Positions 9,399 through 18,364 of a DNA stretch of 64,000 nucleotides are shown here, piece after piece; positions within the stretch are counted from its first letter, which is position 1, and every line of letters begins with the position of its first letter. A program made the translations under genes and the position numbers. Source of the DNA: Olivibacter sp. SDN3 (lineage in GTDB: Bacteria > Bacteroidota > Bacteroidia > Sphingobacteriales > Sphingobacteriaceae); the NCBI RefSeq assembly GCF_014334135.1, contig NZ_CP060497.1, positions 2,604,001 to 2,668,000 of the forward strand, in the 5' to 3' direction. The notes below the pieces were generated by a model. It ran no database searches and was not told the DNA's origin. It was given only the letters and a program-made list of their open reading frames with translations.

Positions 9399-11861
9399 AT
9401 GAATATTCTTGTTTACGAATTTTTTACTGTTTCATTTTATAGTAATAGGTATTACCTGTTAAAAACAGGTGTTTTTATGTTGATTTTTAACTTATTTAGT
9501 GGTTTGCACGCGCAAGAAATACATATTTTAGATGCGATTACCCGAAATCCGGTAGGTTCTGCTAGTGTGCGCATGCCAGGTAGTGATTATTTACTCTATA
9601 CCGATTATAAGGGGAGAGTAGCTGTAGACGAGGTTATGGGAGACACTTTGATGGTGAGTAGCATAGGGTACCGTCAAACCACCTTACCCGTGACAAATCT
9701 ATTTCAAGACAGTATGGTGGTTTTACTTCAACCAGATCCTGTTTATCTCGACCCGGTAAATATAGGTGCCAATAGATTGAGCCAACAGGAAGCCAATCTA
9801 CCGAATAAGATCAGCCGCTTGCATCGGCAGGATGTCCTTTTTCAACAACCGCAGACCTCGGCAGACCTATTGGGCAATACGGGCGAGGTGTTTATTCAAA
9901 AAAGCCAGCAATCTGGTGGCAGTCCGATGATCAGGGGCTTTGCCACCAACAGAGTATTGATAACGGTGGATGACATCCGGATGAACTCAGCGATTTTTAG
10001 AAGCGGCAATCTACAAAATGTAATCAGCATAGATCCCTTGGCTACCAACGATGTTTCTGTGCTCTTTGGCCCGGGGTCTGTAATATATGGCAGCGATGCT
10101 ATTGGAGGCGTGATGAATTTTCAGACATTAACGCCACTTTTGAGCAGTAGCGGTACACCTTTGGTAAAGGGGAATGTATTAACCCGGTGGTCGTCCGCTA
10201 ATCAGGAGAAGACGGGGCATTTTGACTTGAGTATTGGACTAAGGAAATGGGCTTTTATAACAAGTGTTTCTGGAAATGACTTCGGTGATCTGAAAATGGG
10301 AAAAAGGGGGCCAAATGAGTACCTCCGGCCGGAATACGTGGTCTCAGACCTGGATGGGGATGTTATCCGGCCGAATGACGATCCTTATAAACAAGTGCCA
10401 AGTGCTTATAAGCAGATCAATCTGATGCAGAAGGTGTTTTTTCAGCCGAATGACCGCTGGTCTTTTCAATATGCCTTCCACTATTCCAATAGCTCGGATA
10501 ATCCACGTTATGACAATTTAATTCGTTACCGGTCTGACCAGTTGCGTTGGGCAGAATGGTATTATGGCCCTCAACAGTGGGTGATGAACCACGTGAAGTT
10601 GATTCATAGGGCGTCAACGGGAATTTATGATGAAATGAAAATAAATATTGCCCATCAGTATTTTAAGGAAAGTAGACACGATCGTCCTTTTGCTGAAGAA
10701 GAAAAAAATCATAATGAGGAACGTGTTAATGCTTATTCGTTGAATGTTGATTTTTATAAGCGATTAGGCGTTAAGCATGTTATCAATTACGGACTGGAGA
10801 GTGTTTACGATAAGGTAGGTTCTACGGGGGCTTTGGAAAATATGGTTACCGGCTTAAGCGAAGAAGGGCCTACGCGTTATCCTGATGGTTCATCCTGGAG
10901 CTCACATGCGGCTTTTGTAACACACGAATACCAGGCAAGCAATAAGATGGTGCTGCAATCGGGCCTACGCTATAATTATTTTATAGTAGATGCTGAATTT
11001 AATGATACTTTTTACCCTTTTCCATTCGAACGGGCGGATGTGAACACTGGCGCACTCACCGGAAGTGCAGGGATCGTTTATACGCCGGGCAATAAATGGC
11101 GGGTACAGTCCAATATTTCAACAGGATTTCGTGCGCCCAATATTGATGATATCGGAAAGGTATTTGAGTCTACTCCAGGATCGGTTGTAGTACCGAATCC
11201 GGGGCTATCTGCTGAATATGCCACGAATGTAGATCTGGGCTTTGCCAAAACCTTTGGAGAAATTTTTAAAGTAGATGCCACTGGTTTTTATACTTACCTG
11301 AGCAATGCGATGGTACGTAGGGATTTTTCGCTCAATGGGCAAACGGAAATGGAATACGCCGGGGAATTGAGTACTATCCAAGCTATTCAGAATGCTGCAA
11401 ACGCTAAAGTATATGGTGTGAGCGCAGGCGTACAGCTATTGATGCCTAATGGTATAGGTTTCAGTTCCCGATTTAATTATCAACATGGCACCGAAGAATT
11501 GGATAATGGCGACACGGCTCCACTTCGGCACGCAGGCCCGTGGTTTGGAATTTCCCGTTTAATGTATGCTGCACAACGCTTTAAAGCAGAGTTATACGCA
11601 GTTTATAATGGTGAGGTTAGCAATGATAACTTAGCTCCTTCTGAACAGGAAAAGACTTATATGTATGCGACTGATGAGAATGGAAATCCGTATTCGCCTG
11701 CCTGGAGCACTTTGAATGCCCGGTTACTTTATCGGGTAACTGACTTTTTAATGCTGAACGTGGGGGTGGAAAATATAACAGATAAAATGTATCGAACTTA
11801 CTCTTCGGGTATTGTGTCCGCAGGCAGAAACTACGTACTTTCCTTAAGGGCATCTTTTTAA
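9399..11861 (+). CDS. TonB-dependent outer-membrane receptor, haem/haemoglobin type
   Basis: This 820-residue protein starts with a signal sequence (cleavage likely after LHAQ, about residue 39) and a short carboxypeptidase-regulatory-like domain (about residues 40-115). The plug domain follows, containing GGSPMIRGFATNRVLITVDD, then IRMNSAIFRSGNLQNVISID and VIYGSDAIGGVMNF. This plug signature is typical of haem/haemoglobin-family receptors in Bacteroidota. The barrel ends in VLSLRASF with a terminal Phe. Unlike SusC proteins, it has no SusD partner. The gene stands alone, with its own promoter, divergent from the SusC operon. Haem uptake is inferred from family resemblance only; vitamin or metal-complex transport cannot be excluded, and no haem-processing gene lies beside it. 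Confidence 0.85.
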   Translation: MNILVYEFFTVSFYSNRYYLLKTGVFMLIFNLFSGLHAQEIHILDAITRNPVGSASVRMPGSDYLLYTDYKGRVAVDEVMGDTLMVSSIGYRQTTLPVTNLFQDSMVVLLQPDPVYLDPVNIGANRLSQQEANLPNKISRLHRQDVLFQQPQTSADLLGNTGEVFIQKSQQSGGSPMIRGFATNRVLITVDDIRMNSAIFRSGNLQNVISIDPLATNDVSVLFGPGSVIYGSDAIGGVMNFQTLTPLLSSSGTPLVKGNVLTRWSSANQEKTGHFDLSIGLRKWAFITSVSGNDFGDLKMGKRGPNEYLRPEYVVSDLDGDVIRPNDDPYKQVPSAYKQINLMQKVFFQPNDRWSFQYAFHYSNSSDNPRYDNLIRYRSDQLRWAEWYYGPQQWVMNHVKLIHRASTGIYDEMKINIAHQYFKESRHDRPFAEEEKNHNEERVNAYSLNVDFYKRLGVKHVINYGLESVYDKVGSTGALENMVTGLSEEGPTRYPDGSSWSSHAAFVTHEYQASNKMVLQSGLRYNYFIVDAEFNDTFYPFPFERADVNTGALTGSAGIVYTPGNKWRVQSNISTGFRAPNIDDIGKVFESTPGSVVVPNPGLSAEYATNVDLGFAKTFGEIFKVDATGFYTYLSNAMVRRDFSLNGQTEMEYAGELSTIQAIQNAANAKVYGVSAGVQLLMPNGIGFSSRFNYQHGTEELDNGDTAPLRHAGPWFGISRLMYAAQRFKAELYAVYNGEVSNDNLAPSEQEKTYMYATDENGNPYSPAWSTLNARLLYRVTDFLMLNVGVENITDKMYRTYSSGIVSAGRNYVLSLRASF

Positions 11862-12054
11862 TGTGGGTTTCGAAAAACCAATTAGGCAGCTCAAATTTTC
11901 GGGTTGTTCAAATGATAACTTTTATCAGACGTAATTGACTGTTTAACGTGTAGGGAAGATTTCAAGCTGTTCTGCTTTGTCACACTTACAAAGATAAACT
12001 TGTGAATTCCTAGGAAAAGCTTAAATTAGTGCGCTAATGTTAGGGGAATATAAC

Positions 12055-12597
12055 ATGATAACCGAACAACTTAAATATCCCATAGGTAAATACCAAAAGG
12101 TCGAAAAAGTAACACCCGAATTGTTAACCGAACAGATCGCCATTATCGCTTCTTTCCCGGAAAGATTGGCGCATGAAGTACAAAAATTATCGAAGGAGCA
12201 GTTGGATACACCTTATAGAAGTGGTGGATGGACAGTACGGCAGGTGGTGCACCATTGCGCGGATAGTCATATGAATAGTTTTATACGTTTTAAGCTGACC
12301 TTAACCGAAGATAAGCCGACCATAAAGCCTTATGAACAAGGGCTTTGGGCGGAATTGGCCGACAGCAAGACATCTGATGTTGAAGAAAGCCTGATACTAT
12401 TAAAGGCATTACACAGACGCTGGATAAAACTTCTGCATGCACTTAGTCCGAGTGATCTGGAAAGGGTATTCGTACATCCCGAAAATGGGAAGGAAGTCTC
12501 GCTACGGGAAAATATTGGAATCTACGCCTGGCATTGTAACCATCACCTTGCGCATATCATTAACCTGAAAAGGGATATGAAATGGCAATACATGTAA
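12055..12597 (+). CDS. YfiT-like putative metal-dependent hydrolase (DinB-fold)
   Basis: This 180-residue protein closely resembles Bacillus subtilis YfiT over its full length. Shared segments are YPIGKYQ near the start, TPYRSGGWTVRQVVHHCADS, HMNSFIRFKLTLTEDKP and the C-terminal YAWHCNHHLAHI. The DinB-superfamily metal-binding histidines are His at VVHH and the HxxxH pair in WHCNHHLAH. The reaction is unknown; bacillithiol- or thiol-transferase-like roles are known for relatives. The ATG at 12055 is preferred because it places YPIG at the same distance from the N-terminus as in YfiT; a frame from 12037 adds six residues. It converges on the GntR gene, leaving 6 bp between stops. Confidence 0.87.
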   Translation: MITEQLKYPIGKYQKVEKVTPELLTEQIAIIASFPERLAHEVQKLSKEQLDTPYRSGGWTVRQVVHHCADSHMNSFIRFKLTLTEDKPTIKPYEQGLWAELADSKTSDVEESLILLKALHRRWIKLLHALSPSDLERVFVHPENGKEVSLRENIGIYAWHCNHHLAHIINLKRDMKWQYM

Positions 12598-12603
12598 AAT
12601 AGA

Positions 12604-13308
12604 TTAAAATAAGCGGGAAAAGTGATTGTCTAAATGTTTCCGCATGGCATTTCTGAAAACTTCCGGGGTGCCTACTTTCAATATATCCACTAGCCCCCTA
12701 TGCGAAATAAACGATTTGGAGTGAACCGGCTCAGTGAGCATACCACTCGTATGCACATATTGAAAAACGGGTAAGAGCATATGCTGAAAATCTTTCAATG
12801 TTTGGTTACCGGAGATTTCATAAAGCTTTCCGTGAAAAGCTATTTCATCTGTGATATTGAAAATCGTTGAGTCGGCTTTGACGGGCTCTGTCTCCACAAT
12901 TTCTTCCAACGCTTCAATATCTGCTGCAGTAACCCGTGCAAATAACAGATCGGCCATGCCCAATTCCAATACCAGGCGCATTTCGAAAATATCGCGCAAA
13001 GTCTTTTCGGCTAAAATATTGGGATGTAACGACTTTTTTAAAGGGGATAATAAATCCGGATTGGTCAATACCGCACCCCGGTGCTTTTTGGATTCTATTA
13101 AACCAACCATTCGTAAACGTAACATGGCCTCGCGAATCACTGTACGGCTAACGCCTAAAATCTCTGCAAGCTCTACCTCTTTGGGTAGCGCATCGCCTAC
13201 TTTTAAGCCCTTATTCATAAAAAGGTCAATCAGCTTCATTTCCACCTTATCTACCAAACTGGAAGTATCAACCGTGCTGAGTTTTTCTTTAAATGATGCT
13301 TTGTCCAT
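12604..13308 (-). CDS. FadR-subfamily GntR transcriptional regulator, probable sialic acid operon repressor
   Basis: This 234-residue protein has an N-terminal winged helix-turn-helix (about residues 17-85: LPKEVELAEILGVSRTVIREAM, then LRMVGLIESKKHRGAVL). A C-terminal all-helical FCD ligand-binding domain (about residues 100-230) follows, with the conserved Arg/Glu of FEMRLVLELGMADL, Asp and His of DEIAFHGKLYEISGN and a later His in ISHRGLVDIL that form the usual metal site. It is transcribed divergently from the sialic acid SusC gene, 158 bp away. E. coli NanR belongs to the same subfamily, and repression relieved by sialic acid is inferred from that and from position. Candidate operators with GTnnnAC or inverted-repeat structure lie on both promoters (13369-13381 and 13427-13440), suggesting autoregulation. 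Confidence 0.9.
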   Translation of the reverse strand: MDKASFKEKLSTVDTSSLVDKVEMKLIDLFMNKGLKVGDALPKEVELAEILGVSRTVIREAMLRLRMVGLIESKKHRGAVLTNPDLLSPLKKSLHPNILAEKTLRDIFEMRLVLELGMADLLFARVTAADIEALEEIVETEPVKADSTIFNITDEIAFHGKLYEISGNQTLKDFQHMLLPVFQYVHTSGMLTEPVHSKSFISHRGLVDILKVGTPEVFRNAMRKHLDNHFSRLF

Positions 13309-13342
13309 ATGGGCCTGATATTATGGTGTGCTGTTTCGAAAG

Positions 13343-13350
13343 CAAATATA
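13343..13350 (-). promoter_or_regulatory. -7 box for the GntR regulator gene
   Basis: On the minus strand this reads TATATTTG, an exact TAnnTTTG match. Transcription would start around 13336, about 28 nt before the ATG at 13308. No TTTG lies at the normal -33 distance. That position is instead occupied by the palindrome at 13369-13381. Confidence 0.5.
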
Positions 13351-13368
13351 ACTAATCTTTACTTCTAA

Positions 13369-13381
13369 TATGTTATACATA
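13369..13381. promoter_or_regulatory. Candidate GntR/FadR-type operator 1
   Basis: TATGTTATACATA is a palindrome: five-base arms TATGT/ACATA around TAT. It contains GT-TAT-AC, the GTnnnAC core of FadR-subfamily operators. It lies at the -33 position of the regulator promoter and about 14 bp upstream of the -33 element of the sialic acid SusC promoter. Confidence 0.45.
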
Positions 13382-13394
13382 ATATAAAAAATAT

Positions 13395-13425
13395 ATTGTT
13401 TTTTATGATATAGTTTTTACATTTG
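13395..13425 (+). promoter_or_regulatory. Promoter of the sialic acid operon
   Basis: ATTG (13395-13398, one mismatch to TTTG) is followed after 19 bases by TACATTTG (13418-13425), an exact TAnnTTTG -7 box. Transcription would begin near 13432, giving a leader of about 35 nt to the ATG at 13467. This excludes the in-frame GTG at 13425 as a start codon, since it is part of the -7 box. Confidence 0.65.
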
Positions 13426-13426
13426 T

Positions 13427-13440
13427 GTATTATGTAATAC
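13427..13440. promoter_or_regulatory. Candidate operator 2 over the transcription start
   Basis: GTATTATGTAATAC is an inverted repeat with perfect six-base arms (GTATTA/TAATAC) around TG. It begins one base after the -7 box and covers the predicted start site. That is a natural position for repression by the divergently encoded GntR protein. Confidence 0.45.
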
Positions 13441-13466
13441 TTATTAGTTTACCTAGACATGAGATT

Positions 13467-16400
13467 ATGAATGTGAACCTAATGACAAAACACGCATTTT
13501 TGCTATTGATGCTGTTTTTTATGCATCTACAGACCTTCGCGCAAGGTGAAGTGACGGGGAAGGTGGTAGATGTACAAACAAATGATGTACTTCCCGGAGT
13601 AACGGTGCTCCTCAAGGGAAAAGGGCAAACTACACAAACCAATGCCGAAGGTGTATTTACCATACAGGCCGACGAAGCTGACATATTAGTAGTAACCTAT
13701 ACTGGGTATACGCCTCAGGAGGTGCCGGTGGTATTTGGCGAACCATTAACTATTGGTTTAGAGGTGAATGTACAGGTGATGGATGAAGTGGTGGTGGTGG
13801 GCTATGGTACGCAAACAAGAAGTAATTTATCTGGTGCGGTTTCTTCGGTGAATAGCCAGGTACTGCAATCTGCTCCACGTACCAATGCGGCTACGGCACT
13901 CCAAGGTACAGTGGCGGGGTTAAGGGTGCAGCAAACAACAGGGCAACCGGGTGCTACTCCAAGCATCTCGTTCCGTGGAGGTACCAACTTTGATGGCAGT
14001 GGTTCACCTTTAATTATAGTAGACGGCGTGATCGTTCCATCGCTCTATGGAATAAATCCTGATGATATCGAGTCGATGGACTTACTGAAAGATGCGGCTT
14101 CTACGGCTATTTACGGTGCGCGCGCGGCCAACGGGGTGGTATTGGTTACAACAAAAAAGGGAAAGATGGGACGTACGCAGATTAGCTATAACCTGAAAAT
14201 GGCTAAAAATACGGTGCGCAGAAATAATGTTCCTTTCTTATCTGCAGAGGATTATATCATTTGGAACCGAAGGGGTTTGGGTAGCCGTTATGAGGCGGCC
14301 GCGGCTGATGGCAATGAAGCGGAAATGAATGCTACAAGAAATCAACTGACAGGGGCCTGGGGCTGGGCTGCGAGTCCGGGTTGGACACAGCCGGATGGTT
14401 TATATTCTACGCAGCTGCTTTCTCAGGGTAACCGAAGCCTACTGCAAGATCCGGCATGGAACTTATTGATCGACCGAAATCCCTTTGATGCCCAGCAATT
14501 AGACAGTATCCTGTACCGATCGACGTCTCAACGCGAGCTGGAAGACTTAATTTTACAGAATAGCAGCCTCCAACAGCATTACCTGAACTTTTCGGGCGCT
14601 ACAGAAAAGAGCAATTTTGCCTTGGGCCTCGGTGCGGTGAAGGATATTGGCTTGGTGCGTGGCTCGTCGCTCAAACGGATGAATGTGAACTTTAACGGAG
14701 GCTTACAGGTAACGAAAGATTTTAAAATTAACCTGAACCTTGCGGGGTATAACGACCGATCTAGACCGTCTTACCTGACGGCAGATGGAGGTGGCGGCTT
14801 AACGGGCGGCCTTATCCAACGTTTTGGTGGTGTGGCACCTACCGTTAGACTTACCCACGATGTTACGGGAGAAATATTACCTGGTGTGGATGGCGGTACT
14901 TTAGGTAACCCAAGCTACTTTCAGGACAAGTTTAATATTCACGATAATGAACAAAGGTACTCGGGAGCACTTAACTTGGAATACCAGATCTTACCACAGT
15001 TGAAGGCCTTGGCATCGGCATCGGGCTTTATCCGCTATAATACAAGGGAAACATTTAACAAGGCTTATCAGAACGGAACAGCGGGCGCTTTCATCGATAC
15101 ACGTAATGCTTCTTTTAGTAATGTGCGTTCAGACCAATGGCAGTACAATGCTTTTTTGCAGTACGATAATACCTGGGATAAGCATACACTTTCCCTCTTG
15201 GGTGGAGGTGAGTTTTATGAATACCAGAATCGGTTTTATCAAGCCGAGGCAAGAGGTGGGGCGACAGACTTCATACCTTACCTATCGGCTTCTACCGAGG
15301 CAGTAGGGGTGCCTGCCTCTGGTTTCGACCAATGGCAACGACTGTCTTCCATCATTGGTCGGGCCAATTACAATTATGATAATCGTTTTCTCTTTAATAT
15401 GAACCTACGCTACGATGGTAGCAGCCGGCTAGCGGATAACCGCTTTGGGTTTTTTCCGGGTTTATCTGCTGGATGGAATATACACAATGAAAGTTTCTAC
15501 CGTGATATGGCCCTGTCTAACGTGCTGAGTACATTAAAACCAAGGATCAGTTGGGGGCAGAACGGTAGTTTGCCGGGAAGGGATGTGATTGGAGATTATC
15601 CCGCCGCTGGTGTGTATAGTTTTGATGCTATTTACAACGGAAGTGCGGGCTTTGTGCCAACCACGATCGTAAACAGCGATTTACGCTGGGAACGGGTATC
15701 ATCGCTGAATTTTGGATTGGATCTGGGATTCTTCAACAATCGATTGAGCGTGATTACCGATTATTTCATCCGGGACGTGTATGATAAGATCACCGACTTA
15801 CAGATTCCGTCATGGACGGGTTATAGCGTATACCGTACGAATCTCGGACAGCTACAAAACAAAGGTGTTGAGCTGGAAGTAAAGGCGGCACTGCTACAGC
15901 CCACAACGGTTGGCGGTTTGAGCTGGGAGGTAGGGTTCAATTTCTACCATGTGAAAAACTATGCGGTGCGTTTGCCAGACAATGGCTTGGATCGTAACCG
16001 ACAAGGGGCAATAGAAGTGTTTGATCCGGTAAGTGGACAGCGCGTGTTTGTAGGCGGTCTGCAGGAAGGTTTGCGCATTGGAAATGATGAAATCTGGGCG
16101 CCGATCTATGATGGTATTTATACCTCACAGGAAATGTTGGATCAGGATGCGCAACTCATTAATACTTATCTGCCACATATCAATAAAAACACCAAACTGT
16201 TGGGAGATGCGCGTTGGCGTGACGTTAACGGAGATGGTACCATCGATTTTCTGGATAGGGTGTTTGTGGGAAGAACACGGCCTACTGTGCAGGGTGGTTT
16301 CTCTACTTCATTTGCCTATAAAGGTTTGTCGTTATTTGTACAAACCGATTATGCGCTGGGTTTTATGCTGTTGAACCAACAGGTGTTAAGGGGCTTATCG

Positions 16401-16790
16401 CAGGTACAGGGTTCGCAGAACGGACCGGTAGATATCAAAGATACCTGGCACCCGGAAAATCCCGAGGGCACCTTGCCTCGTTACTATTGGGCGAATTATG
16501 GCCGTAATTATTTTCAGGATGCCGGAGGAAGTACGACTACTTTTGCTAACTTTTATGAAAAAGGCGATTACCTCGCCCTAAGGGAGGTAACCCTGAGCTA
16601 CGACCTGCCGGTTGAACTCTTGGCCAATGTTACCCGAAATAGAGTCAACGGTTTACGCCTTTATGTTTCGGGAACCAATCTGGCTTATCTTACGGGCTAT
16701 AGCGGCAATTTCCCAGAAGTGGGTGGAAATGATGTAGGTCGTTTCCCTTTGCCTAGAACATATACTTTTGGTCTAAACTTAACCCTCTAA
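13467..16790 (+). CDS. nanO: SusC-family TonB-linked sialic acid outer-membrane transporter (NanO-like)
   Basis: This 1107-residue protein, started at the ATG at 13467, has a signal peptide cleaved near TFAQ. A carboxypeptidase-regulatory-like domain (GEVTGKVVDVQTNDVLPGVTV) and a plug with ISFRGGTNFDGSGSPLIIVD and DDIESMDLLKDAASTAIYGA precede a long barrel ending in TFGLNLTL. It is the first gene of the sialic acid operon. In Tannerella forsythia and Bacteroides the equivalent SusC-like NanO carries free sialic acid across the outer membrane with NanU. The assignment rests on gene context, because SusC sequences alone do not show substrate. The repeated GGG of TADGGGGLTGG and the large size are normal for the family. 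It is under the promoter and operators at 13395-13440. Confidence 0.88.
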   Translation: MNVNLMTKHAFLLLMLFFMHLQTFAQGEVTGKVVDVQTNDVLPGVTVLLKGKGQTTQTNAEGVFTIQADEADILVVTYTGYTPQEVPVVFGEPLTIGLEVNVQVMDEVVVVGYGTQTRSNLSGAVSSVNSQVLQSAPRTNAATALQGTVAGLRVQQTTGQPGATPSISFRGGTNFDGSGSPLIIVDGVIVPSLYGINPDDIESMDLLKDAASTAIYGARAANGVVLVTTKKGKMGRTQISYNLKMAKNTVRRNNVPFLSAEDYIIWNRRGLGSRYEAAAADGNEAEMNATRNQLTGAWGWAASPGWTQPDGLYSTQLLSQGNRSLLQDPAWNLLIDRNPFDAQQLDSILYRSTSQRELEDLILQNSSLQQHYLNFSGATEKSNFALGLGAVKDIGLVRGSSLKRMNVNFNGGLQVTKDFKINLNLAGYNDRSRPSYLTADGGGGLTGGLIQRFGGVAPTVRLTHDVTGEILPGVDGGTLGNPSYFQDKFNIHDNEQRYSGALNLEYQILPQLKALASASGFIRYNTRETFNKAYQNGTAGAFIDTRNASFSNVRSDQWQYNAFLQYDNTWDKHTLSLLGGGEFYEYQNRFYQAEARGGATDFIPYLSASTEAVGVPASGFDQWQRLSSIIGRANYNYDNRFLFNMNLRYDGSSRLADNRFGFFPGLSAGWNIHNESFYRDMALSNVLSTLKPRISWGQNGSLPGRDVIGDYPAAGVYSFDAIYNGSAGFVPTTIVNSDLRWERVSSLNFGLDLGFFNNRLSVITDYFIRDVYDKITDLQIPSWTGYSVYRTNLGQLQNKGVELEVKAALLQPTTVGGLSWEVGFNFYHVKNYAVRLPDNGLDRNRQGAIEVFDPVSGQRVFVGGLQEGLRIGNDEIWAPIYDGIYTSQEMLDQDAQLINTYLPHINKNTKLLGDARWRDVNGDGTIDFLDRVFVGRTRPTVQGGFSTSFAYKGLSLFVQTDYALGFMLLNQQVLRGLSQVQGSQNGPVDIKDTWHPENPEGTLPRYYWANYGRNYFQDAGGSTTTFANFYEKGDYLALREVTLSYDLPVELLANVTRNRVNGLRLYVSGTNLAYLTGYSGNFPEVGGNDVGRFPLPRTYTFGLNLTL

Positions 16791-16801
16791 ATCGCTTCAA
16801 A

Positions 16802-18331
16802 ATGATTAACTTAAAAAATATCAACAGAATTTTTATGGCGGCGCTATTGTTGTTGGCGATGGGGAGCTGTCAGAAACAACTGGAAGAGGTGCAGCCACAG
16901 ACAGATCTGGGAAGAGATTTGGTATTGTCTGACCCGAATGCGGCACGTACCTTATACTATGGTATCTATTCCTCGTTCAGAAGTTTTCATGCTACGTTTT
17001 TTCAGTTGGGTGAAATGCGCTCGGATATATGGGCGGATGGCTTGTTTACCGAATCGGAAGATGGTGGCTTACGCAACTTGTATACCCATAATATCAATAT
17101 CAATCAGGTGCCTTTTGCCGAGTGGGCAAACTTTTACCAGCTGATTGACCGCGTGAATACGGTAATTGCTTTATTTCCACAAACGACTTTACCGGATGAG
17201 GAAAAACAGCAGATCATGGCGGAAATGTATGGTTTAAGGGCTTATATCTATTACACCATGTTGAAAACCTGGGGTGGAGTACCGTTAACAGTAGAGCCGG
17301 TAGCGTCGGTAAGTGATTTGCGGGAGCTATACAAAGCACGGTCGGCACCGGAGCTGATTATGGAACAGATAAAAGCTGATATTGAAAGTTCGTTAACGGC
17401 CTATCAGGGAAATAATAGCTTGCCTGCGAAAAGGGTTTTCTGGAACCGATTGGCAACGCTGACCTTAAAAGGCGACGTTTATCTGTGGTCTGGAACGCAT
17501 TTTGGCGGAAATGCGGCCGACTATAGCCTGGCTAGAGAGGCCCTTGAGGAGGTTGCCGCGCAGGAAGGGAGTACGTTAGGTCTTCAAGAAGATTATGCAA
17601 ATGTCTTTGACCCTACGGCAAAGAACAATAATAAGGAGATTATTTTTGCCTTGAATTATGAGCTCGACCAGGAGCAGATGATGGCTTATGGTAATTTTTT
17701 GGTGAATACTACGCAGGCTGCAACGCTGGTGTTCGGTACACCAGAGAATAACCAGCCTGTAAATGTGGTATACCCCTTGGTGGGCGGCGCTAGTCGTGCC
17801 GGCCTGTCTTTAGCAATGATTGAGAAGTTAAATGTTGCCGGCGATAGCCGCTTCGATAACACTTTCCGTATCATGTACCGTAATACACCTGAATTTCCGG
17901 TAGCGGCTACCATGCTTACTAAATTTATCGGACGGGTTAATGCTGGGGCACAACTCTACGATAATGATTTTCCGATTTATCGCTATGCCGAAGTATTGTT
18001 ATTGCTAGCCGAAGCTAAGGTGCAATTGGGAATAGACCCGAGCACGGAGATCAATGCGATTAGGGAACGGGCTTATGGCGCTGATTTTCCGGTATACCGG
18101 CAGGGTGGTGCACAGCAGGACATGGAGGCCGTATTAGACGAAGGCCTGCGTGAGTTTATCGCGGAGGGAAAACGCTGGTGGGCACTGCGTAGAGCAGGTG
18201 ATGAATGGGTTTTCCGATATGTGAACCCCGTATATCTGCGGCCAAACGAGCAGTATAAATTCTTATTGCCGATAACACAGGGCATGTTGAATGCCGATCC
18301 GGAACTGGCGCAGACGCCGGGTTATGAATAG
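16802..18331 (+). CDS. nanU: SusD/RagB-family sialic acid-binding lipoprotein (NanU-like)
   Basis: This is a 509-residue lipoprotein with lipobox AMGSC (Cys23) and SusD features: YGLRAYIYYTMLKTWGGVPL (the conserved helix before the ligand pocket), RLATLTLKGDVYLWSG and the C-terminal RYAEVLLLLAEAKVQLG and LREFIAEGKRWWALRR. It lies 11 bp after the SusC gene. By context it is the counterpart of T. forsythia NanU, an extracellular binding protein with high affinity for Neu5Ac that hands the sugar to NanO. The specific ligand is inferred from the operon. Alternatives would be a sialyl-oligosaccharide or another mucin-derived sugar. Confidence 0.88.
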   Translation: MINLKNINRIFMAALLLLAMGSCQKQLEEVQPQTDLGRDLVLSDPNAARTLYYGIYSSFRSFHATFFQLGEMRSDIWADGLFTESEDGGLRNLYTHNININQVPFAEWANFYQLIDRVNTVIALFPQTTLPDEEKQQIMAEMYGLRAYIYYTMLKTWGGVPLTVEPVASVSDLRELYKARSAPELIMEQIKADIESSLTAYQGNNSLPAKRVFWNRLATLTLKGDVYLWSGTHFGGNAADYSLAREALEEVAAQEGSTLGLQEDYANVFDPTAKNNNKEIIFALNYELDQEQMMAYGNFLVNTTQAATLVFGTPENNQPVNVVYPLVGGASRAGLSLAMIEKLNVAGDSRFDNTFRIMYRNTPEFPVAATMLTKFIGRVNAGAQLYDNDFPIYRYAEVLLLLAEAKVQLGIDPSTEINAIRERAYGADFPVYRQGGAQQDMEAVLDEGLREFIAEGKRWWALRRAGDEWVFRYVNPVYLRPNEQYKFLLPITQGMLNADPELAQTPGYE

Positions 18332-18364
18332 AACAAATAGATAGATAATTTGATTAAATATTAG

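Noticed and set aside
13425-13466. GTG start for the sialic acid SusC at 13425.
   Set aside because: The GTG is the last base of the TACATTTG -7 box and its neighbours, so it lies upstream of the predicted transcript start. The ATG at 13467 begins a good signal peptide.
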